The position numbers and the translations under genes were made by a program. Of a stretch of DNA of 64,000 bases, positions 36,939-47,218 are shown piece by piece. Below the pieces are notes generated by a model. It ran no database searches. It saw only the letters and a list, made by a program, of their open reading frames with translations, and was not told the origin of the DNA. Each line of letters starts with the position of its first letter. The stretch's first letter is position 1. Origin of the DNA: JAPPFW01 sp965200835 (GTDB lineage Bacteria > Actinomycetota > Acidimicrobiia > Spongiisociales > Spongiisociaceae); the NCBI GenBank assembly GCA_965200835.1, contig OZ241390.1:2356001-2420000 (forward strand). The letters run 5' to 3'.

Positions 36939-39900
36939 ATGGTCGTAGCCAACCACGAACGTTTGCAACGCTGCCTGCTGGAACTTCGGGACGGTCTCAA
37001 GCCCTACTGCGAGCGGGTCTGGTCGGGGTTTTACGGCCAGGACTGGCTGGCTATCACCAATGGGAGCTCAAACATCCCGACCGTAAGCCCTCCACCGATG
37101 ATCTGGCTTTCCTGCTGAAGGGGATCGGTGCCACTTGGTACGACATCTGGCGCCATCAGTTCAGCCAGGCCGAACGCAACCTGGTGTCGGAGATGGTGGG
37201 AGTCCGCAACCGGCACTCCCACAACGAATCGTTCTCCACTGACGACACCTACCGCGCTCTGGACACCATTGAGCGGCTGCTGGGAGCCTTCGGGGACCGG
37301 GAGCGGCAGAAGCGCGTCAAGCAGCAGCGCGACCAGCTCAACCGGCAGCGCTTCGAGGCCGAGGCCCGCTCCGAGTATCGCAAGATCGCCGCCCGGCCCA
37401 CCGAGAGCCGTCCTCAGGCTGGGCTTACACCCTGGCGGGAGGTGATCCAGCCCCATCCCGACGTGGCGGGTGGGCGTTTCGCCCAGTCGGAGTTCGCCGC
37501 CGACCTCTACGACGTGTGGTCCGGTGACGCGGCCTGGGAGTACCAGGATCCGGAAGCCTTCTTCCGCCGGACCTTCCTGACCGAAGGGCTCCGCCAGCTC
37601 CTGACCGGCGCGGCCCGTCGCCTGGCCGGGGCGGGGGGCGCTCCGGTGATCGAGCTGCAGACCAACTTCGGAGGCGGCAAGACCCACAGCCTGATCGCTC
37701 TGTATCACCTGGCCAGTGGTGTCCCGCCAGCCAGCTTGGCCGAGGTGGGGGAGATGCTGGGCGCGGAAGGCATCGACCTGCCCAGGCAGATCAACCGAGC
37801 GGTATTCGTCGGCCAGTCCATGTCGCCCACCGATCCCAAGCCCAAGCCGGACGGCCAGGTGGTCAACACCATCTGGGGCGAGATCGCCTACCAGCTAGTT
37901 GGCGAGGAGGGTTACTCCTTGGTGGCCGGGGACGACGCGGCCGCCACCAACCCAGGGGCCAAGCTGCGGGACCTGTTCCGAGCCTACGGTCCGGCGGTAG
38001 TGCTGATCGACGAATGGGTGGCCTATGCCCGCCAATTGCCCCGCGACCCGGGCCGGGAACGGGGTGCGGGCGGGGACTTCGACACGCAATTCACCTTCGC
38101 CCAGGCTCTTACCGAAGCGGCTTCGGCAGTCGACAAGGTGGTGGTGCTGATCGCCATCCCCTCGTCGGTGATCGAAGTGGGAGGCGACCGGGGCCGTGAG
38201 GCTCTGGAGCTGCTCAAGAACGTGGTCAACCGCACGGCGACCCAGTGGCAGCCCGCCAGTCCGGATGAGAGCCTCGAGATCGTCCGACGCCGCCTGTTCG
38301 ATCCTATCTCGCCCGCCAAGGCCCGGGTCCGGGACGGGGTGATCAGGGCCTACCTGAACTTCTACCGCAAACATCAGCGCTATTTTCCGATGGGGGTCGA
38401 CGAGGGTCGCTACCAGCAGCGGATGGAGCTTTCCTACCCGATCCATCCCGAGCTGTTCGATCGGCTGTTCGAGGACTGGTCGGCCCTGGACAAGTTCCAG
38501 CGCACCCGGGGAGCGCTCCGGCTGATGGCCGAGGTGATCTCCGAGCTGTGGACCCGCCAGGACCGCAGCCTCCTGATCATGCCCGGCACTCTTCCGATGG
38601 ACTCGCCGGCGCTGGTGGCCGAGCTCAAGAAGTATCTGGAGGACGGGTGGGATCCGGTCATCAAGCGGGACGTGGACGGACCTAACTCCCTACCGCTCCG
38701 GCTCGACCAGCAGAACCGGACCTTCGGCCGGTTCTCGGCGGCCCGCCGGGTTGCTCGGACCATCTACATGGGATCAGCCCCTCGGCCCGACAACAACCGG
38801 GGGGTGGACATCAGACAGGTACTGCTGGGGTGTACGCAGCCGGGCGAACCGCCCACCCAGTTCTCCGATGCGCTGAGGTACCTGTCCAGCGAAGCCACCC
38901 ATCTATACATCGATGGGCAGTCCTACTGGTACCAGCTGCAGGCCAACGTGACCCGCATGGCCCAGGAGCGAGCCACCCACTACGACGTGGTCGAGGTCGA
39001 TGCCGAGATCCGGCGGCGCCTGTCCGCCGAGCGCAGGCGTGGTCCTTTCATCGGGGTGCACGTGTTCCCCGACGGTCCGGGGCGACGTGCCCGACGAGGA
39101 GTACGGGGTGCGGCTGGTCATTCTGTCACCCGAGACGGCTCACACCGCCAACGACCGGAACAGCCCGGCGGTGCGGGCTGCGAGAGACCTCCTGTTCCAA
39201 CGTTCGGCCGGACAGCGCTTGCATCGCAACATGCTGATGTTCCTGGCCGCCTCCACCAAGAGGTTGGAGGAGCTGAGGGAAGCGGCCCGTTCCTATCTGG
39301 CCTGGAAGTCCATCACCGAAGAGGTGGAGATACTGAACCTGACGCCCCATCAGCAGAGGCAGGCCACCACCATGAAGGAGGACACCGATCGGACCACCAA
39401 CTCCAGGATCGACGAGACCTTCGTGTTCGTCCTATCACCTGGCCAGAAGCCGGGAGCACGCCCGAGATCGAATGGCACGTGACCAAGCCATCCGGCAAGG
39501 GCGGTCTGGCCGAGCGGGTGGCCAACCGGCTGGTATCCGAAGAGAAACTCATCTACGGGGGAATCCGGGTGCGGATGGACCTGGACAACGACCGGGCGAG
39601 GCTCTGGAGCGAGGAGGGCGACATCGAGGTGAACCACCTGTGGTCGATCTACACCAGGTATCCCTACATGCCGAGGCTGGCAGGATTCCAGGTGCTGGCC
39701 GGAGCGATCAGCGATGGGACCGCCAATCTGGCTTGGGAATCAGAAACCTTCGCCTACGCCGAGGCCCGAGAGGGTGACACGTGGAAGGGCCTCAAGAGCG
39801 GCCAGCAGGTCGTGCCCGCCAGGAGTGGATACCTGGTACATCCCGATGTGGTTCCACCCCCTCCCGCCGATCCGGATCCCAGCACCCCGCACCCAGCCCA

Positions 39901-40177
39901 GGCCGCGGCCTCACCGACCCCGTCTCGTCAATCTCCGGTCTCGACACAGCGCCGACCATCCCCGGGCCACTTCTACGCCTGCTTCGACCTCGACCGGGTA
40001 CGCGGCGTCCGCCAGCTGGATGACATCCTGGCCAACGTCACAGCCCACCTAGGCAAAGGTGTCCGGATCACCCTGGAGATCCAAGCCGAATCCCCCGAAG
40101 GCTTCGACGACCGGATCCGCAGGGTGGTCCAAGAAAACGCCCGGCAACTAGGATCACGCACCGCCGAGTTCGAATAG
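36939..40177 (+). CDS. DUF499 AAA-like ATPase with N-terminal HEPN-like region (three frameshifts)
   Basis: Predicted ~1079-residue ATPase of the DUF499 family, a common partner of DUF1156 methylases. ATG 36939 follows a TAAGGAGG site. The N-terminal ~110 residues resemble a Swt1/HEPN-like segment (ERNLVSEMVGVRNRHSHN). Walker A is NFGGGKTHS (about residue 248) and Walker B VVLIDEWVAYA. One missing base near 37054, one extra G in 39079-39082 and one missing base near 39454 break the frame. The central out-of-frame part reads DEEYGVRLVILSPETAHT, a normal continuation, and the last part EIEWHVTKPSG rejoins it. The C-terminal ~70 residues form a separate small domain. It lies 46 bp after the methyltransferase. 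Confidence 0.8.
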
Positions 40178-40226
40178 CCACACATCAGCTAACGCACAAT
40201 TCGCTACCACTCCGTACTACATCTAG

Positions 40227-40242
40227 CAACGGAATATCGTTG
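40227..40242. promoter_or_regulatory. Inverted repeat upstream of XRE-ImmA gene
   Basis: CAACG (40227-40231) and CGTTG (40238-40242) flank a 6-bp AT-rich centre, about 70 bp upstream of the XRE-ImmA start. It may be an autoregulatory operator, but short arms make chance occurrence possible. Confidence 0.3.
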
Positions 40243-40310
40243 TTTCTGCTTTCCCTTAATTCGTGGACCACCACTGAGTATCGGCAACACCAGTGTCAAG
40301 GAGGTGACAG

Positions 40311-41401
40311 GTGGCTACCTGCAGATTCAAATTCTCACCGGACTATGCGGTACCACCCGGTGAGACCCTGCGGGAGATACTCGATGACCGACGAGTCGCT
40401 CCGGCCGAGCTGGCCCGACAGACAGACCTGACGGTCGAGCAGGTTCGTCAGATCCTCACGGGTGAGGTTCCGTTGAGCCACGACGTCGCGCTTCGGATCG
40501 ATCAGGTGACAGATGTGCCTCACCGATTCTGGATGAACCTGGAAAGCAACTACCAGGAGCGCCGGGCCCACCTCGCCGAAATGGTGACTTCGGAGAGTGA
40601 CTTAACGATGCTCAATGAGCTACCTATAACAGCGATGGTGAAGCTCGGAATCCTGACTAAGGATCTCAACAGAGCGCACCGGCTCCGGGAAGCGCTCCGG
40701 TTCCTGGGAGTCGCCAACCGGCATGCCTGGACTGAGAAGCTCAACGGTCTACAAGCATCCTTCAGGATAACCGGAGGCGTGACGCCGACATTGCGGCAGC
40801 GGCGGTCTGGTTGCGGATGGGGGAGATCGAGGCGGCAGCCATCGATTGTGCGCCTTGGGACCCGGTGACCTTCAGAAGGGCTCTCGGGAAGGTACGATCT
40901 CTGACCCGCGAGAGGGATCCGCTAGTTTGGCAGCCCGAACTGGAGCGTTTATGCGCCAACGCCGGGGTAGCGGTCGTGGCCGTGCCGGGAGTAACTGGAG
41001 CGGGAACGAACGGTGCGGCTCGCTGGTTGACGCCCGAAAAGGGTTTGATCCAGCTCAGCATAAGGTGGGGCTGGAGCGACATTTTCTGGTTCTCGTTCTT
41101 CCACGAGGCCAAGCACATCCTCGATCAGACCAAGCCATCGATCTTCCTTAGCGGCAAGGACAAGAGCTCGTCCGAGGAACGGGAAGCCGATCGGTTCGCC
41201 CAAGAATTCCTCATACCGCCCGACAGAACTGCTGACCTAATTCGGGTCCGGTCTCTGGACGATGTAAGAGCCCTTGCCAGATCACTAGGAGTCCATCCGG
41301 GAATCGTCGTGGGCCGGCTCCACCATGAGGGCTACTGGCCACGCAGTCACGGGAACGGGTTGAGGCAGCGGTTGCAATTCGAAGATGCCACGGACTCGTG
41401 A
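40311..41401 (+). CDS. XRE/HigA-type HTH fused to ImmA/IrrE metallopeptidase (frameshift near 40778)
   Basis: Regulator-protease of about 363 residues after correction. GTG 40311 has a near-perfect AAGGAGGTGA site (40298-40307). The N-terminal HigA-type HTH spans about residues 15-75 (LARQTDLTVEQVRQILTGEVPLS). One missing base near 40778 separates it from the ImmA/IrrE domain, which reads AAAVWLRMGEIEAAAIDCAPWD. The zinc motif FFHEAKHIL (HExxH) and DRFAQEFLIPP follow. Such proteins sense stress or phage signals and cleave or derepress a partner. It lies 133 bp past the DUF499 gene on the same strand and is a plausible controller of the defence module. Confidence 0.83.
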
Positions 41402-41454
41402 CGGCGATTGGCCGGGTACGTATGGTCGGTGGGCGCGGGTCTGGAACCATCTCC

Positions 41455-41484
41455 AAAAAATAGGGGGGCCCGAAGGCCCCCCTA
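41455..41484 (-). terminator. Strong intrinsic terminator
   Basis: TAGGGGGGCC (41461-41470) pairs perfectly with GGCCCCCCTA (41475-41484) around a CGAA/TTCG tetraloop. On the minus strand the stem is followed by six T (41460-41455). It terminates transcription coming from the acyl-CoA synthetase gene and may also insulate the end of the XRE-ImmA gene. Confidence 0.85.
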
Positions 41485-41645
41485 AACTCATCTCCTATTG
41501 GAGACCCTATGCTCGGTCACCCGGGTGTGACGCCGTTCAATGTAACCGCCAACGGAAGACAGTTCAAGTACGTCTGAGCGTGGTGGACGCCCTCTTGGGG
41601 CGTGATCTGCGTCGGCGACCTCCCTGCGCGTCGGCATGGTGGCAG

Positions 41646-43598
41646 CTAGAGGGTCAGACGACCGATCGCTTCGACTGCGGCCGGATTTTCCAGGCTGGTC
41701 AGGTCGCCGGTGTCCTTCCCCAGGGCCCTTGCCCGTACCACCCTGCGCATGATCTTGGCCGATCGGGTGCGGGGGAGGTCACCCACTATCCGGATGGCGG
41801 CGGGCCGGAAGGCCTTCCCCAAGTTGGCTATCACCGCTTCCGACAGCTCGCCGGCCAGGCGTGCTTCATCCACTGACCCCGTGGGCACGGCGAACACCGC
41901 TATCACCTCTCCCTTCACGGGATGGGGGATTCCGATGGCTGCGGCCATCACTACCTCCGGATGGGCTACCACCGCTGACTCGATCTCGGCCGGTCCGATC
42001 CGCTTGCCGGCGATGTTGAGGGTGTCGTCGGAGCGACCGTGCAAGAACCAGAACCCGTCCTCATCGACCGAGGCCCAATCTCCGTGCACCCACACGTCGG
42101 GCCACCTGCCCCAGTAGGTGTCGAGGTAGCGATCGTCGTCCCCCCAGAAGCCGCGGGTCATGGCCGGCCAGGTCTTGGTGCAGACCAGCTCGCCCACTTC
42201 TTCCCAGACCGATCGGCCCTCCTGGTCGAAGACATCCACCGCCATTCCCAGTGACGGCCCTCCAAGGGAGGTCGGTTTGATTCCCTGGAGGCTGCTGGTC
42301 CCCACCAGCACCGCCCCCACTTCCGTGCCACCCGAGATGTTGATGATCGGACGGCGCTCCTTTCCCACCTCTTGGAACAGCCACCACCACGGCGAGGGAT
42401 TCCAGGGCTCGCCGGTAGATCCGAAGGCCCTCAGCGTGGACAGGTCGGCCCGGGCGGCGTGGTCGGCGCCGTGAGGTTGGAGAGCCCGGATAAGGGTGGG
42501 CGAGATGCCCAGAACCGTGATACCGAGCGATTCGACCAGATCCCAGGTGCGGCCCGGCGTCGGGTAGTCAGGGGCGCCGTCGTAGCAACCGATCGCTGCC
42601 CCGTTTGCGAGACCCGCCAGCACGGTCCACGGACCCATTATCCAGCCCATGTCCGTCATCCACATCACCCGATCGTCGGGCCGGATCTCGAAGTGGAAGG
42701 CTCCTTCCGCCGCCAGCTTGACCGTCAGCCCACCCTGGACATGCACGACCCCCTTCGGCTTACCGGTAGTTCCCGAGGTGTAGGCCAGGAGCACCGGATG
42801 CTCGCTATCGACGGCCAGGGCGGGGACTCGCTTGGCGGAGTCCAACATTTCCTCCCACCGCCGGTCCCGCCCCGAGGTCCAGGGCAGGTCAGTGCGTCCA
42901 AGGTTGGAGACCACCAGGACGGACGGATCGACTCCCGCCATCTCGATGGCCCGATCCGCCACCTCTTTCATCCGGACCGGCCGGTCACGGCGGAGGTAAC
43001 CGTCGGCGGTCACCATCACCGTCGGGTTGGAGGCCTCCAGCCGGGAGGCGACCGCCTCGGCGCCGAAACCGGAGAAGATGGGCACGTAGATGGCCCCGAT
43101 CCGGGCCGCAGCCAGCATTGCCACCACTGCCTCGGGAGTCATGGACAGGTAGACCGCCACCGTGTCACCCTTGGCAGCGCCCGCCTGCCTAAGCGCTCCC
43201 GCTGCGAGCTCCACCAGCTCCAGGAGCTCGCCGAAGCTGTAGGTGTGGCACAGACCATCTTCCCGCTCGGCCACCAGAGCCACCCGGTGGGGATCCGCTG
43301 CGGCCCACCGGTCTACACACGCTTCGGACAGGTTTAGCCGTCCACCACAGAACCAGCGGGGAAATGCCGGTCCGTCGGTAACGTCCATCAGGGTGTGGTA
43401 GGGAGTGGAGAAGGGGATTCCCAGATATTCGGTGGCTGCTTGCCAGAACCATTCGATGTCGTCGATCGAGCGAGTTACCAGGCCCTGGTACCGGTCGATT
43501 CCTTGCAGAGCCATGAACTCGGCGGTGCGGGAACGAGCAAGGTCATGATCGGAAGCCCGCCACACGACTTCATCGACGGGTGAACCTTGTGGATCCAT
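41646..43598 (-). CDS. AMP-forming acyl-CoA synthetase (acetyl/propionyl-type)
   Basis: ANL-superfamily ligase of 650 residues, which activates a short carboxylic acid to acyl-CoA with ATP. The adenylation signature is YTSGTTGKPKG. Further motifs are TDMGWIMGPW, NISGGTEVG, VHGDWASVDEDGFWFLHGRSDDTLNIAGKRIGPAEIE (hinge) and the C-terminal catalytic lysine in RTRSAKIMRR. An N-terminal ACAS_N-like part (EWFWQAATEYLGIPF) supports an acetyl-CoA-synthetase-like branch. The exact substrate cannot be read from sequence. It is monocistronic, ends before a strong terminator, and is divergent from the AI-2E family gene. Confidence 0.9.
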   Translation of the reverse strand: MDPQGSPVDEVVWRASDHDLARSRTAEFMALQGIDRYQGLVTRSIDDIEWFWQAATEYLGIPFSTPYHTLMDVTDGPAFPRWFCGGRLNLSEACVDRWAAADPHRVALVAEREDGLCHTYSFGELLELVELAAGALRQAGAAKGDTVAVYLSMTPEAVVAMLAAARIGAIYVPIFSGFGAEAVASRLEASNPTVMVTADGYLRRDRPVRMKEVADRAIEMAGVDPSVLVVSNLGRTDLPWTSGRDRRWEEMLDSAKRVPALAVDSEHPVLLAYTSGTTGKPKGVVHVQGGLTVKLAAEGAFHFEIRPDDRVMWMTDMGWIMGPWTVLAGLANGAAIGCYDGAPDYPTPGRTWDLVESLGITVLGISPTLIRALQPHGADHAARADLSTLRAFGSTGEPWNPSPWWWLFQEVGKERRPIINISGGTEVGAVLVGTSSLQGIKPTSLGGPSLGMAVDVFDQEGRSVWEEVGELVCTKTWPAMTRGFWGDDDRYLDTYWGRWPDVWVHGDWASVDEDGFWFLHGRSDDTLNIAGKRIGPAEIESAVVAHPEVVMAAAIGIPHPVKGEVIAVFAVPTGSVDEARLAGELSEAVIANLGKAFRPAAIRIVGDLPRTRSAKIMRRVVRARALGKDTGDLTSLENPAAVEAIGRLTL

Positions 43599-43692
43599 AC
43601 CAGGGCACTCCCGTGTCGAAGCTGCGGCTACTCTATCAACGCGCTACCCATCACTGGTCAGCCGACGCGTCACCACCTACTAGGGTTCCGCT

Positions 43693-44817
43693 ATGCCTCA
43701 GCCACTGCCCGATCGTCACGGAATGCCGCCCTGGATACCCCGCCTGCTGGTGTTGATAGTTGCCACCGGCCTCGGTACCTACGTGCTGGTCTGGTCGGTC
43801 GGCAGGTTGACCAACCTGCTCATTTCGCTCTTGCTCTCGTTGTTCATCTCCTTCGCCCTGGAGCCCGGTGTCAAGTTCCTGGCGGATCGGGGATGGCGGA
43901 GGGTGTTGGCCACCGCGGTGATCTTCGTGCTGGCTGCGGTCGGGGCACTGGTGTTCGTGGCGGTCACCCTGCCACCACTGGTCACCGAAGTGGCATCGCT
44001 CGTCTCCAACGTTCCCACCTGGCTGGACAGTGTGAGCGCGCTGGCCTCCGACCGATTCGGGCTCGACCTGAACCTGTCCAACCTGACCTCGGGAGTCCTA
44101 GACGTCCAGGGGGCCATCCAGAGCTACGGCACCGCACTCGCCACCGGGGTGCTAGGTGTAGGTGGCCGGGTGATGGGGGTGGTGCTGCAGTTGTTCACCA
44201 TCGCCCTATTCAGCTTCTACCTGCTGGCTGACGGCCCCCGGGTCCGGCGCATGGTGCTGTCCCGGTTCCGACCGGAGCGCCAAGCCGAGGTGTCCAGGAT
44301 GTGGGAGATCGCCATCGAGAAGACCGGTGGTTACGTCTATTCCCGCGCACTGCTGGCCTTGCTGTCGGCAGTGTTCACCTACCTGGCACTCCGCATGATC
44401 GGGGTTCCATACGCGGTCGCCCTGGGAATCTGGGTGGGGGTGGTTTCCCAGTTCGTACCGGCCGTGGGTACCTACCTGGCGGCCGTTGTGCCGGTGCTGG
44501 TCTCCCTGACCGTGAGTGTGCGGGCGACTGTGATAGTGATAGTCGTGCTGGTGGCCTACCAGCAGATCGAGAACCTGGTCCTGTCTCCCCGTATCACCGC
44601 CCGCACCATGGCGATCCACCCTGCCGTTGCCTTTGGATCTGTGCTGGCAGGCAACGCCCTCCTGGGCATAGTTGGTGCTCTCATCGCCCTGCCGGCGGCG
44701 GCCATCATCCAGGCCTTCGTGTCGACCTACCTCGAGGAGCACCAGGTGGAGGAGTCGGACTCACCACGCGACGACGCGGGCATCACCGCCACCGATCCCG
44801 GAGACGACGAGGGCTAG
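43693..44817 (+). CDS. AI-2E family (PerM/YdiK-type) membrane transporter
   Basis: A 374-residue polytopic protein with about seven membrane segments. Helices near residues 16-60 and 68-90 are followed by an extracytoplasmic amphipathic region (VTEVASLVSNVPTWLDSV). A C-terminal helical bundle contains the family motif VSQFVPAVGTYLAAVVPVLVSL and YQQIENLVLSPRITARTM. The charged tail EEHQVEESDSPRDD is cytoplasmic. Functions across the family range from autoinducer-2 export to ion antiport, so no substrate is assigned. Confidence 0.88.
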   Translation: MPQPLPDRHGMPPWIPRLLVLIVATGLGTYVLVWSVGRLTNLLISLLLSLFISFALEPGVKFLADRGWRRVLATAVIFVLAAVGALVFVAVTLPPLVTEVASLVSNVPTWLDSVSALASDRFGLDLNLSNLTSGVLDVQGAIQSYGTALATGVLGVGGRVMGVVLQLFTIALFSFYLLADGPRVRRMVLSRFRPERQAEVSRMWEIAIEKTGGYVYSRALLALLSAVFTYLALRMIGVPYAVALGIWVGVVSQFVPAVGTYLAAVVPVLVSLTVSVRATVIVIVVLVAYQQIENLVLSPRITARTMAIHPAVAFGSVLAGNALLGIVGALIALPAAAIIQAFVSTYLEEHQVEESDSPRDDAGITATDPGDDEG

Positions 44818-44961
44818 GACCACACTCGGGGGCAGGGCCGTCGTCGGATCCGGACGTTCCGAGTCATCGAACGGGACATCTTGCTCTCCAAGCCGGCCTC
44901 TGCCCAACAGCTATATTCCGTTAATGTGAGAACATCCTCCCTTTACCAAGGAATTACGGAT

Positions 44962-46050
44962 ATGTTGTTCCAAGCTCCGCCTCTCGATGACCGGGAGCGG
45001 GAGGTGATGGCTTCGATCGATGAGCTCGAGCGCCACCTCCGGCATCTGCTCTACGACCCACTCCGCTGGCATGGCTTGCTGCGCAGGTCGGTAGCGGCGG
45101 GGAACATACGAGCCTCGACCGGTATCGAAGGTCACCACGTAAGCCACGACGACGCCACCGCTGCCCTGGACGAAGCCGAGCCGTTCGAAGCAGCGGGGGA
45201 TGATTGGCGCGCAATCAAGGGCTATCGGGACGCCGTGGAGTACATCGCCCAGCTCGCTCGAGATCCTCATTTTGCCTATAGCGATGGACTACTCCGCAGC
45301 ATTCACTACCTGATGATGCGCCACGATCGGTCGTCCTTGCCCGGTCTCTACCGACCAGGTGCCATCTTCGTAGGTGACTACGAGGGTCCCGACTCCGACG
45401 TAGCGCCTGCTCTGGTTGCCGAGCTGGTGGAGTCCTTGAATGACCGGGATGAAGCTACTCCGACCCTGATAAGGGCGGCAATGGCCCATCTCAACCTGCT
45501 GATGATCCATCCCTTCAAGGACGGGAACGGCCGGATGTCGCGAGCCCTCCACACCCTGGTATTGGGCCGTGACGGCACGCTCGATCCGGGCTTCTCCAGC
45601 ATCGAGGAATACTTGGGACACAACACCCAGACCTACTTCGGGGTTCTGGCCGAGGTGGGGGGCACACGCTGGCAGCCTGAGTGTGACGTACGGCCCTGGA
45701 TCCGGTTCACTCTCACCGCCCATCACAATCAGGTTCATCGGATGAAGTGGGGGGTGGAGGAAGCCAATCGAATATGGGAGCGGATAGCTGCCTTGCGACA
45801 GGAGGCCGGCTTGCACGAGCGGAACATGGGCTCGATGTACAACGCAGCAGTGGGTTACCGGGTTCGCCGGTCGGACCACCTTGCCTATACGGAGGTGAGC
45901 GAGCGGGTCGCTACCGCAGACCTCAAGAAGCTCACTGACCTGGGGGTTCTCGAGGCGATCGGAGAGCGCCGCGGGCGCTACTACCTGGCCACCAACGTCC
46001 TGCGGTCGTTAGCTGTCCGGAAGGCACCGCTGATCCCCGACCCTTTCTGA
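44962..46050 (+). CDS. Fic-domain AMP-transferase
   Basis: A 362-residue Fic protein. The catalytic motif HPFKDGNGR spans residues 183-191, the canonical form for ATP-dependent AMPylation of Ser/Thr/Tyr side chains. An upstream S/TxxxE-like inhibitory helix is suggested by STGIEGH near residue 50 (Fic_N region), which would make it class II and self-inhibited. The C-terminal ~90 residues look like a winged-helix domain (LTDLGVLEAIGERRGRYYLA). The ATG at 44962 has an AAGGA site; TTG 44881 or GTG 44926 would add a short extension. Its target is unknown. Confidence 0.88.
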   Translation: MLFQAPPLDDREREVMASIDELERHLRHLLYDPLRWHGLLRRSVAAGNIRASTGIEGHHVSHDDATAALDEAEPFEAAGDDWRAIKGYRDAVEYIAQLARDPHFAYSDGLLRSIHYLMMRHDRSSLPGLYRPGAIFVGDYEGPDSDVAPALVAELVESLNDRDEATPTLIRAAMAHLNLLMIHPFKDGNGRMSRALHTLVLGRDGTLDPGFSSIEEYLGHNTQTYFGVLAEVGGTRWQPECDVRPWIRFTLTAHHNQVHRMKWGVEEANRIWERIAALRQEAGLHERNMGSMYNAAVGYRVRRSDHLAYTEVSERVATADLKKLTDLGVLEAIGERRGRYYLATNVLRSLAVRKAPLIPDPF

Positions 46051-46207
46051 CCGTCCGGGTGACTTGCAAAGGTTGATGCCTGGTCCACCTTGCGGACATG
46101 CCTTGGTCTTAGGCCTAGGCAGAGAGTTTCAGGCGAGCAACGTGGTTCGGTTGTCCATCATGGCCAGGGTGCGATGGTGGGTTGCGATCGGGTTAGAGTG
46201 AAGGCCG

Positions 46208-46561
46208 ATGGGGATTGTCGGAGCACATGTACTGATCTACACGCCGGAAGCCGAGGCGGCACGTTCGGTGCTGGCGAAGGTTTTCGGGTTCGAGAACATC
46301 GATACCGGAGAAGGGTGGCTGATCTTCCGTCTCCCGCCCGCCGAGCTCGGGGTGCATCCCTCGGGGGGTGCTACCAAACACGCGATCCAGTTCATGTGTG
46401 ATGACATCGAGGTGACGATGGCCGAGTTCCGCTCCAAGGGTCTGCACTTCAATGGACCGGCAGAGGACTTCGGATGGGGAACCGCGGCCACCGCCTTGCT
46501 GCCCGGTGGCGTGGAGGTGATGATCTACCAGCCCCACCATCCCAGAGCTATAGATCTTTAG
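46208..46561 (+). CDS. VOC/glyoxalase-family protein
   Basis: A 117-residue vicinal-oxygen-chelate protein with the paired beta-alpha-beta-beta-beta units: HVLIYTPEAEAARSVLAKVFGF at the start, and HAIQFMCDDIEVTMAEFRSKG with LLPGGVEVMIYQP in the second half. Family members include glyoxalases, dioxygenases and antibiotic-binding proteins. Metal ligands cannot be fixed confidently. It is monocistronic and convergent with the osmC-like gene. Confidence 0.8.
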   Translation: MGIVGAHVLIYTPEAEAARSVLAKVFGFENIDTGEGWLIFRLPPAELGVHPSGGATKHAIQFMCDDIEVTMAEFRSKGLHFNGPAEDFGWGTAATALLPGGVEVMIYQPHHPRAIDL

Positions 46562-46566
46562 GTCCA

Positions 46567-46681
46567 GCGCCCTTCTCGGGCGTGTATCAGGACAGCGAGG
46601 GCTCCTACGCTTCCGTCTGTTGCGGAGGCCCATAGTGGCGGCGGACCGTCCCGACACTCGCATCCCGGTCCGGCCCGCCGC
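46567..46681. terminator. Two hairpins between convergent VOC and OsmC genes
   Basis: CGCCC (46568-46572) with GGGCG (46578-46582) forms a small hairpin just after the VOC stop. A larger imperfect one joins GGCGGCGGACCG (46637-46648) to CGGTCC plus CCCGCCGC (46666-46681). Neither has a T-tract, but the location suits bidirectional termination. Confidence 0.45.
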
Positions 46682-46696
46682 AGTCGAGGGGAACTC

Positions 46697-47218
46697 CTAA
46701 GCGAGTTCGACCTTCAGAGGTACCGGGTTGCTCAGCGTGTGGCCTACTGGTGAGCTGTTGACCACTTTCTCGTGGAGGGCTGCCACCTGCTCATCGGTAG
46801 CGTCCGAGTCGAGGTGTACCTTCACCGACAGCCCGCTGTAGCCGGCGTGGCCGGGCTTCAGGCCGAGGAAGCTCTGCAGGTCCAAGTCCCCGCTGAGCTC
46901 GATCTTGAGGTCGTTTATCTCGACCCCCGCGGCGGTGGCATTGGCGGCGTAGCCGACCGCCAGGCAGTTGCCCAGGGCTCCCAGGATCTGCTCGACCGGG
47001 TTGGGAGCGGTGTCGCTACCCCCTAGCCCGGCCGGTTCGTCGGAGGGGATCGGGTCGAAGTCCCGGATGGACACTTCCGATCGGAAGGCTCCCGTCCATG
47101 CCACGCTGGCCTGCCACTCGGTCTGACCCTTGTCCGGGTCCTCCTGCACGGCCGTGACCAGGGCGCCGACCGCCTCCAGGTCCACGTCGTTGAGTCTTTC
47201 TGCTGTCTGGGTACTCAT
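46697..47218 (-). CDS. OsmC-family protein with one conserved cysteine
   Basis: A 173-residue OsmC/Ohr-fold protein. The first active-site region NPVEQILGALGNCLAVGYAANA supplies the peroxidatic-type Cys. At the second site, where Ohr/OsmC have Cys in a CPV motif, this protein reads NSSPVGHTL, so the resolving Cys is absent. C-terminal strands PVPLKVEL are normal. It probably belongs to the OsmC-like thiol group rather than a true hydroperoxide reductase. Its 5' region on the minus strand contains a branched inverted-repeat structure (47295-47366). Confidence 0.82.
   Translation of the reverse strand: MSTQTAERLNDVDLEAVGALVTAVQEDPDKGQTEWQASVAWTGAFRSEVSIRDFDPIPSDEPAGLGGSDTAPNPVEQILGALGNCLAVGYAANATAAGVEINDLKIELSGDLDLQSFLGLKPGHAGYSGLSVKVHLDSDATDEQVAALHEKVVNSSPVGHTLSNPVPLKVELA

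Noticed and set aside
41491..41510. Short TCTCC/GGAGA inverted repeat as a second terminator
   Set aside because: Only 5-bp arms and redundant with the much stronger terminator at 41455-41484.
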